23,971 bases of DNA from Saprolegnia diclina VS20. Lineage: Eukaryota; Oomycota; Saprolegniomycetes; Saprolegniales; Saprolegniaceae. A program made the position numbers and the translations under genes. The notes beneath the pieces are model-generated. The model did not search any database and was not told the origin of the DNA. It saw only the letters and a list, made by a program, of their open reading frames with translations. Below, piece by piece: positions 18,111 to 23,971 of the stretch; the stretch's first letter is position 1, and every line of letters starts with the position of its first letter. The stretch covers positions 218,207 through 242,177 of the forward strand of contig NW_008246081.1 of assembly GCF_000281045.1 (NCBI RefSeq). Direction: 5' to 3'.

Positions 18111-18880
18111 GTGCGCCAGTTTGTTCCCAGCAACTGCGACGACGACGGACGACTTGCAGTTGCACAACCCACTCCGACTCCTTCAATGCAGCGCTGTGCT
18201 CGCGTTCGACTTTAGTTTATTTGCCGTCGACTAGACGAGAAGGCGACTGCTCTCGCATCGCAACCGCAGCGCTCCAGCACTGACGCAAGGCCGGTACGAC
18301 CTAGCAACTCGATCGAAGCTACACGACAGGCCAGCTACATACTAGTACAGCCCGTAGGTAAAAGGGGCGGCAGTTGTTCCGTAAGTCGAAGCAGCGCCAC
18401 GCAGCTACGCTGGCGCCCACAACCTGCGACGCAAGTTGAAGCTGGCGCCATGATCACGTCCACATATCTTCGCAGCAGCCATCGGATCCGCCTGAGCCGG
18501 ATGCAAACGCCTGAAAGATCGAACGTTCGCGCGGCTTCCTTGGGCAACCTGATTTCCGAAGCTTCCGTGTGGTGCCCACAGCCCGCCTTGGGGTTGAACG
18601 AGTATGAACTATGCAAAAGCGACGACCTACTAGCGGACCTACTAGAGACACAGGACTCTTGTTGGTTGCCTTCGTCGTACCGCGCAGCGCGGCCGCCAGA
18701 GGCACTTCAACTTGGCGCCGGCGTTCGAAATCTGAACGTGAACAGGGTCGGAACGAGGTAATTTAATTCGTTATCTTGGTATTTGTAAGTGGAATAAAAG
18801 CTTCGTAATATATTTGACCGCTCCCGGTGGAGCTGGGTGCGAGCTCAGATCTCATTTGCCTTTTTGCCTCCAAGCCGCAG
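18111..18880. other. Intergenic region upstream of carboxypeptidase 2
   Basis: This 770-nt stretch between the exportin-7 promoter and the carboxypeptidase 2 gene has mixed composition, and open frames are short (up to about 100 codons on each strand near 18335-18760) without domains or consistent codon bias. AAGTTGAAG near 18432 recurs in inverted form (CTTCAACTT) near 18707, next to GGCGCC on each side. The repeat is too short to call a mobile element. GACCTACTAG-like words repeat near 18624-18643. The last ~40 nt (TCTCATTTGCC followed by a T/C-rich run, 18850-18870) resemble an oomycete initiator just before the ATG at 18881. No gene is supported. Confidence 0.4.
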
Positions 18881-20494
18881 ATGCAGCGCTCGATCATCGC
18901 GTCGCTCGTGGTCGTCGCGGCGAGCGCCATGGACGTCCAGACCGCGCACCACATCACAGACATGCCCAACTACAACGACAAGGCGCCCATCAACTTCAAC
19001 CAGTTTGCGGGCCACATGCCATTGCCATCGAACGGCCAAAAGATGTTTTACTGGCATGTCGAGTCCCAAGCCAACCCGTCCACCGACCCGCTCGTGCTTT
19101 GGCTCAATGGCGGCCCCGGGTGCTCGTCGCTCGGCGGCTTCTTCACCGAGCTTGGGCCGTTCGTCGTCGAGAGCGACCTTAGCGTCAAGCGCAACAAGTA
19201 CGGCTGGAACCGCAAGACCAACATGGTCTTTCTTGAGTCGCCGTCCGGCGTCGGCTTTAGCCAGCCCTTCCTCAACGCCTCCGACTACAACGACGCGTTC
19301 ACGACCGCGCGCGCGCGGGAGTTCCTCGCCGAGTTTCTCGTCGCGTACCCGTCGTACGCCGGCCGCGACTTTTACATCACGGGCGAGAGCTACGGCGGCA
19401 TGTACATCCCGTACCTCGTCGACGCGCTTTTGACGGCGCCGATTCCCGGCCTCAACCTCAAGGGCTTTGCGATCGGCAACCCGTACACGGACGAAGCCAT
19501 CGACAACGAAGCGTACCTGGACTACTACTACACGCACGGCATGATCTCGATCGAGGCGTACACCGACATCCAGGCAAAGTGCAATTTCAACGGTCTCGCC
19601 AAGTTTGCCGGTGTCTTCTCGGACCGCTCGAGCAACGACTCGTGCGCGGTGGCGGTCTCGGAGGGCATGGTGCAAGCTGAAACGGACAAGCTCAACGGGT
19701 ACTACATCTACGGCGACGTGTGCCTCCTCCAGAACGACCAAGGCAACACGCTGCAGTACCGCGACATTCGCCCGCTGCACCGCGGCCCGTACGCGCCGTG
19801 CACCGACCAGTTTACGCAATCCTACTTGCGCTTGCCGCAAGTCCAAGCCGCGATCCACGTCTCGGGCAGCCACGTCGAGTGGAAGAACTGCGCTGGCCAC
19901 GCTGCGATCAACTACACGCGGAGCAAGTCGTCGCTGCCGTTGTACCCGCGCATTCTCAACGCGAACCTCAAGGCGCTCATCTACAGTGGCGACGCCGACT
20001 CGGTCGTCAACTTTATCGGGACGCAGCGCTGGATCACGTCGAGCGGTCTCAAGCTCAACGTCGTCGACAAGTGGAAGGCGTGGTTTGGCCCGGACAAGCA
20101 GCTCGCGGGCTACACGGAAGCGTACCAAGGCCTCAACTTTACGACGGTCAAGGGCGCGGGCCACATGGTGCCTGCGGTGCGCCCACTCCACGCGCTCTAC
20201 ATGTTCGAGTGCTTTGTCTACGGCCAAGAGACTTGCAACACGTTTGCGTACCCCAAGGACAACTTGGAGTATTTGACGGGCGCCGACGTCACGTACACGA
20301 ACGACGATGACGACGATGACGCGACGACGCAGGCGACGCTCTCGTCGGGCGAGTCGAGCATGAACTGGGGCCTCTTTGCCGTGGCGCTTATCCTCGTTGG
20401 CACGATCATCTCGGGCGCTGTGTTTGTCATGCGGCGGCGCGCCAAGAAGCGCGAGTACGCGGACCTCGAGGAGAAGACACCGTTGACGTGCTAG
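18881..20494 (+). CDS. Serine carboxypeptidase 2 (peptidase family S10), membrane-anchored, intronless
   Basis: S10 carboxypeptidase of 537 residues in one exon, colinear with copies 1 and 3. The first ATG in frame, at 18881, starts the signal peptide (MQRSIIASLVVVAASAM). Motifs: WLNGGPGCSS (74-83), ITGESYGG with Ser170 (Gly replaces the Ala of copies 1 and 3, allowed in the family), IYSGDAD (367-373) and GAGHMV with His428. An acidic linker with an Asp-rich run (NDDDDDDD) precedes one transmembrane helix (about 487-510, LFAVALILVG). The basic tail contains YADL (526-529) and ends EEKTPLTC. Luminal orientation and C-terminal peptide trimming follow from the family; substrate is unknown. It is closer to copy 3 than to copy 1, for example in ELGPFVVESDLSVKRN, shared with copy 3. 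Confidence 0.95.
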   Translation: MQRSIIASLVVVAASAMDVQTAHHITDMPNYNDKAPINFNQFAGHMPLPSNGQKMFYWHVESQANPSTDPLVLWLNGGPGCSSLGGFFTELGPFVVESDLSVKRNKYGWNRKTNMVFLESPSGVGFSQPFLNASDYNDAFTTARAREFLAEFLVAYPSYAGRDFYITGESYGGMYIPYLVDALLTAPIPGLNLKGFAIGNPYTDEAIDNEAYLDYYYTHGMISIEAYTDIQAKCNFNGLAKFAGVFSDRSSNDSCAVAVSEGMVQAETDKLNGYYIYGDVCLLQNDQGNTLQYRDIRPLHRGPYAPCTDQFTQSYLRLPQVQAAIHVSGSHVEWKNCAGHAAINYTRSKSSLPLYPRILNANLKALIYSGDADSVVNFIGTQRWITSSGLKLNVVDKWKAWFGPDKQLAGYTEAYQGLNFTTVKGAGHMVPAVRPLHALYMFECFVYGQETCNTFAYPKDNLEYLTGADVTYTNDDDDDDATTQATLSSGESSMNWGLFAVALILVGTIISGAVFVMRRRAKKREYADLEEKTPLTC

Positions 20495-20518
20495 TCGTTC
20501 AATCCAAAGTACTTGGAT

Positions 20519-20532
20519 CTCGACTAGTCGAG
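20519..20532. repeat. Perfect 14-bp palindrome after carboxypeptidase 2
   Basis: CTCGACTAGTCGAG is a perfect palindrome 25 nt after the carboxypeptidase 2 stop codon, so it probably lies in its 3' UTR. It might be a dimer-binding site or chance. As RNA it would have almost no loop, so a hairpin is unlikely. A 12-bp palindrome with the same ACTAGT core, CATACTAGTATG, lies at 23911-23922 after carboxypeptidase 3. Confidence 0.6.
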
Positions 20533-21849
20533 CGAGTGTAGCCGATCGGTATGGTTTGCAGTCGTACGTTGGTTAAGTAATCGGTGAGGATCGAGTGCGT
20601 TCGTCAGAAAATGGAACGAGAAAGACGTGGCTCCGGTGGCACTAGCTACTGCAATGACGACGCTCGGCTGATTCCGGAGTCTCACTTGCAGATGAAGTCT
20701 TCTTTGCCCGTCCTTCACGCCCTAAATCGCACTGCGACCTCCAGTCGCAGACGCCGCCACGCGCGGTAGAACATAAGAAAGCTTTGTCCAGGGCTGAGAT
20801 ATCCAAGCACGCTGCTGTCCTGCCTGCTCAACATTGTCTTTGAGCTTACGGTTTGTATTAGTATAGTAACCGCAAATGAAAAATCGAATCCAGGGGTAGG
20901 GGTTGAACCAGCGCCGCATAAACACGGTACGGAGATAGTACGCAATGCGACACCCGCATATCCCCTTGTCGAAGCAGCTGCGCCTCGTTCGTAGGCCATT
21001 TCGACCTCGAAAGGCTCCCACCAGCTCCAACGCGCGTGCTTGGGTGCTTGACGGTCGCCCAGCGTTTGACATGGTCTCCACACCGGGTACTATTGGATAG
21101 AACGGGCAGCAACAGAGTACAACTTGGTCGCGGTCGAATATGACACAACTCGCCCCATGGGTGCCGTCCACTGTGCTCATCTGGACGATGGTGACCGGCA
21201 AGGTGCTGCTACTACTACTACTACGAGCTTCTTTACATGCATCGCTGTCCAGCGATCTCGCCATCTCGCTCACCACAGTAATACCAGCGCACCACGCTGC
21301 AGTGCACAGGTTCAACTAAGAACCACGTGGCCCAGCGCCGATCGCGATCCATCCACACAGTGGGATGCGTCCAGCTGCGCGCAACCGTCAATTGCCGAAT
21401 CCAAGTACACTGGCCCTTCGCCTTCCCTTCCAGAATGTCTATTTGCCGCTGGAAGGCATCTGGAAGGATCGAGTACTTTTGTGATCATACCGGTAGTCCT
21501 CTCCAAATGCGATTGCATCGTCATCCTTGGGCTCACAGCGCGGGCGGAGGGGCAAGTTGCTCGTGCAGGGGCGACTACGGCGGACGATTCAGCGTCGGAG
21601 AGTCGACGCATCAAGAAAAGCAGGCGACGGACGCGGACCAAGTGTTGGCCAAGATGGTCAGGTCCAGAATAGAGCTGGTGTCGCATTACTGTGGCTTCTT
21701 GAGCCCTCGAGATTGGGTGCAAACGTACTTGCTTAAGGCAATTGACTGTCAGATGGCCTTCTTGAGCCAATCGGCGGCGAGATTGCCATCCGGCGACTCG
21801 GCCCCATCTTGTGGCTGCGCTGCATTGCCACGGTCAGTATATCTTTGGC
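20533..21849. other. Long gap between carboxypeptidases 2 and 3 without a supported gene
   Basis: About 1.3 kb with lower and uneven GC content compared with the genes on both sides. Open frames up to about 210 codons exist on both strands, but they overlap one another, lack domains and change character along their length. A 59-codon plus-strand ORF (21140-21319) begins MTQLAPWVPSTVLIWTM and has hydrophobic segments including a Leu6 run from a CTA repeat (about 21205-21222). Another frame around 21650-21800 reads VSHYCGFLSPRDWVQTYLLK, which looks protein-like but is isolated. This could be a decayed gene, a 5' UTR with promoter, or noncoding DNA. No similarity to the flanking carboxypeptidases is evident. 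Confidence 0.4.
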
Positions 21850-23517
21850 ATGCTGGCGCTCGTACTACTCTTGCTCGCGTGCTCGGCGGTCGCCGCCAAG
21901 GACGGCGCCCACGCCCACGCCATCGAGGCCCTCCCTGGCTACGACGACGCCAAGCCCATCAACTTTAACCAGTACGCCGGCCACCTCGTCCTACCCTCGA
22001 ACGGCCAAAAGATGTTTTACTGGTTCGTCGAGTCCGAGTCCAACCCCGAAGTCGACCCGCTCGTGCTCTGGCTCAACGGCGGCCCCGGCTGCTCGTCGCT
22101 CGGCGGCTTCTTCACCGAGCTCGGGCCGTTCGTCGTCGAGAGCGACCTCAGCGTCAAGCGGAATCCGTACGCATGGAACCGCAAGACCAACATGCTCTTC
22201 CTCGAGTCGCCGGCTGGCGTCGGCTTTAGCCACCCGCTGCTCAACGCGACTGAGTACAACGACGCGACGACAGCCGACCGCGCGCACGAGTTCCTTCGCC
22301 TCTTCTTTGACGAGTACAGCGAGTTCAAGAACCGGCCGCTGTACATCACGGGCGAGAGCTACGCGGGGCAGTACATCCCGTACCTCGTGGCCAAGCTCAT
22401 CGAGTCGCCGCTCGACGGCGTCAGCCTCGAGGGCATGGCGATCGGGAACCCTGTCACGGACGACGTCATTGACGGCAACGCCTACATGGAGTACTACTAC
22501 ACGCACGGCATGATCTCAATCGAGACGTACGACGAGCTCCGGTCGATCTGCAAGAACGACGTTGGCAAGTACGCGGGCTTGTACGCCGACACGCCGTGCC
22601 TCAAGAACCCCAACGTCACGTGCGCCAACGAGTGCGAAAACCTCGTCCGCGACGCGATCGCGTCAGTGCAGACCGACAACCTCAACCCGTACTACATTTA
22701 CGGCGACGTGTGCCTCTTGCAAAACAGCCAAGTCGGCGCGCTTCAGTATCGCAAGCTCGCGAGCGGCCACCGTGGCCCATACGCGCCGTGCACCGACAAG
22801 TTTACCGAAAAGTACCTTCGTCAACCCAGCGTCCAAGCAGCAATCCACGTTTACGGCGGCGTCGTCCCGTGGACCGACTGCAACGAGCAGATCGCGGGCA
22901 TGTACACGCGGAGCTCGTCGGCGCTGCCGTTGTACCCGCGCATCCTCGCGACAGACCTCAAAACACTCATCTACAGCGGCGACGCCGACTCGGTCGTCAA
23001 CTTTATCGGCACCGAGCGCTGGATCTCGCGCCAAGGGCTTCGCCTCAACGTGCTGAAAAAGTGGCATGCGTGGTTTGGCCCGGACAAGCAGCTCGCCGGC
23101 TACACGCAGCAGTACGACGGCCTTACGTTTTCGACGGTGAAAGGCGCGGGCCACATGGTCCCCGCGACGCGGCCGCTGCATGCGCTCTACCTCTTCGAGT
23201 GCTTCGTGTTTGGCGACGAACTCTGCCGCGGCTTTGAGTATCCCAAGGACAACCTCGAGTACCTCAGCGGCGAGGACGTCTCGGTCGACACGTCCGAGGC
23301 GTCGCTCATGTCGACGGCCGTGCGCCGAACGGTGCACGCGTACGTCGAAGAGGGCTCGCGCTTTGGCAGTCTTCTCGTGCTCGCGGGCGTCATGCTTGTC
23401 GTCTTCATCGCGATGAAGCAGTGGCGCCGCGACGCCAAGAGCCCCGACTACTACGCGCACTTGACGGCCACGAACGTGCCCAAGTACGGCGACGATTGCT
23501 CGTGCAGCAGCCCGTGA
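21850..23517 (+). CDS. Serine carboxypeptidase 3 (peptidase family S10), membrane-anchored, intronless
   Basis: S10 carboxypeptidase of 555 residues in one exon. The ATG at 21850 opens a clean signal peptide (MLALVLLLLACSAVAA); the frame is open further upstream but has no ATG nearby. Motifs: WLNGGPGCSS (74-83), ITGESYAG with Ser170, IYSGDAD (374-380) and GAGHMV with His435. A transmembrane helix (about 515-531, SLLVLAGVMLVVFIAM) is followed by a tail with YAHL (535-538) and a Cys-rich end (DDCSCSSP) that could be lipidated, though this is speculative. Compared with copy 2 it carries an extra Cys pair region around 250-262 (PCLKNPNVTCANEC). Codon use matches the neighbours. It should act in the secretory or vacuolar lumen, trimming C-terminal residues. 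Confidence 0.95.
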   Translation: MLALVLLLLACSAVAAKDGAHAHAIEALPGYDDAKPINFNQYAGHLVLPSNGQKMFYWFVESESNPEVDPLVLWLNGGPGCSSLGGFFTELGPFVVESDLSVKRNPYAWNRKTNMLFLESPAGVGFSHPLLNATEYNDATTADRAHEFLRLFFDEYSEFKNRPLYITGESYAGQYIPYLVAKLIESPLDGVSLEGMAIGNPVTDDVIDGNAYMEYYYTHGMISIETYDELRSICKNDVGKYAGLYADTPCLKNPNVTCANECENLVRDAIASVQTDNLNPYYIYGDVCLLQNSQVGALQYRKLASGHRGPYAPCTDKFTEKYLRQPSVQAAIHVYGGVVPWTDCNEQIAGMYTRSSSALPLYPRILATDLKTLIYSGDADSVVNFIGTERWISRQGLRLNVLKKWHAWFGPDKQLAGYTQQYDGLTFSTVKGAGHMVPATRPLHALYLFECFVFGDELCRGFEYPKDNLEYLSGEDVSVDTSEASLMSTAVRRTVHAYVEEGSRFGSLLVLAGVMLVVFIAMKQWRRDAKSPDYYAHLTATNVPKYGDDCSCSSP

Positions 23518-23971
23518 GAACCGTACTCGTCGTCTTCATCTTCTTTGTGTATCTAACATATCACCATTCGAATCGAGTCGCTCAGTTGCCAAACGATTAG
23601 TCGTTTTTCGACTATAAACACATGTGTTCTGCAAGGAGTGGTTGGAAACGAGTGCGATAGTTCGGTATGATCAATGCCCACATTCTGCCGACGTAAAACG
23701 CAACGTGCGATGGCAACGCTGAGGGCTTTGTTCATAGACTCAACACTCACAGTGGTCAAGCAAGAAGAGCAAAAAGGTACACCACGTGAGGTACATGTAC
23801 TGTACTTGTGGACGATGCTGTTCAAGATCTTATTTTGACATCCGGATAACACCACCAGAAGATCGCAACGTGTGGATGTTGCAGGAAAGAGGCCTGCTAC
23901 AGCCTCGACGCATACTAGTATGTCGCCAAACCGGTGCCAGTAGTCTCAACTTGGCAAATGCATCGGTGCCT
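23518..23971. other. Right-edge intergenic region, possible start of a further gene
   Basis: This AT-richer sequence after carboxypeptidase 3 lacks a recognisable gene. A roughly 100-codon minus-strand ORF (23553-23855) has no domain. AAGATCGCAAC occurs at 23859-23869, and a 12-bp palindrome CATACTAGTATG at 23911-23922. An ATG at 23958-23960 is open to the end of the window (MHRC...), 99 nt after the 11-mer. If the 11-mer marks promoters, this may be the first exon of a fourth regulated gene, but four codons cannot show that. Confidence 0.35.
23859..23869 (+). promoter_or_regulatory. Third copy of AAGATCGCAAC
   Basis: The sequence is identical, in the same strand orientation, to the copies at 4503-4513 and 9189-9199. 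It lies about 340 nt after the carboxypeptidase 3 stop codon and 112 nt before the window edge. It is a candidate regulatory word only; no protein is known to me to bind it. Confidence 0.35.

Noticed and set aside
18430-18722. Inverted AAGTTGAAG/CTTCAACTT with GGCGCC as ends of a small mobile element
   Set aside because: The repeat is nine bases, imperfectly extended, without target-site duplication or coding content.
20880-20930. tRNA-like sequence resembling a GGTTCAA T-loop on the minus strand
   Set aside because: The flanking bases do not form a T-stem, and no acceptor or anticodon stem could be paired.
20519-23922. ACTAGT-centred palindromes after carboxypeptidases 2 and 3 as a shared system
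   Set aside because: ACTAGT is expected several times in 24 kb by chance, and the flanking arms differ, so a link is not supported.
1-23971. Transposons, retroelements, viral remnants, CRISPR arrays and rRNA
   Set aside because: No transposase, reverse transcriptase, integrase, capsid motif, long terminal repeat, spaced repeat array or rRNA-like sequence was recognised on either strand.

Overview
The window looks like a compact, GC-rich eukaryotic nuclear locus, most likely from an oomycete and perhaps from Saprolegniales (Aphanomyces, Saprolegnia or Achlya relatives). The grounds are family content (ZIP11, a THAQKYF-type single-repeat MYB, a mitochondrial-style YchF, a plasmepsin-V-like aspartic protease, several membrane-anchored S10 carboxypeptidases), strong G/C third positions, intergenic gaps that can be under 50 nt, and very short introns. 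I reconstructed 23 introns. All are 41-69 nt, all are GT-AG, and 13 begin GTAC. The taxon is an inference from style and families, not from a database match.

Layout, left to right. 1-249 (-): 5' end of a secreted cysteine-rich protein that runs off the edge. 1121-1439 (-): spliceosomal Sm protein E, sharing a CCAAT-rich divergent promoter with 1735-3609 (+), a seven-exon TBC-domain RabGAP. 3659-4428 (+): a three-exon unknown protein with a Ser-rich/acidic tail. 4621-6383 (+): serine carboxypeptidase 1 (four exons). 6429-7642 (-): YchF/OLA1-type ATPase with a mitochondrial-looking presequence. 7907-9095 (+): ZIP11-like zinc transporter (five exons). 9314-10825 (+): membrane-anchored aspartic protease with a plasmepsin-V-like Cys-rich insert. 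11388-12299 (+): MYB-related regulator. 12843-13619 (+): putative regulator with a compact Cys/His module. 13752-14437 (+): golgin A7/ERF4 protein (five exons). 14472-17926 (-): exportin-7 (three exons). 18881-20494 and 21850-23517 (+): intronless serine carboxypeptidases 2 and 3.

The coherent theme is secretory-pathway proteolysis. Three S10 carboxypeptidases share one plan: signal peptide, luminal catalytic domain, one C-terminal transmembrane helix, short cytosolic tail. All three tails carry a YxxL motif in otherwise dissimilar sequence. A fourth membrane-anchored protease, the aspartic one, lies between copies 1 and 2. These four are interspersed with housekeeping genes (splicing, nuclear export, Rab control, palmitoylation cofactor, zinc transport), so this is a dispersed cluster and not a uniform tandem array. 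An 11-base word, AAGATCGCAAC, occurs 118 and 125 nt upstream of the start codons of carboxypeptidase 1 and the aspartic protease. It occurs again close to the right edge, where a further gene may begin.

I found no tRNA, rRNA, CRISPR, transposon, retroelement or viral remnant that I can support. Long gaps (250-1120, 10826-11387, 12300-12842, 18111-18880, 20495-21849, 23518-23971) hold only low-confidence small ORFs, short repeats and promoter-like signals. All exon borders were derived by eye from reading frame, GT-AG signals and family or paralogue alignment.
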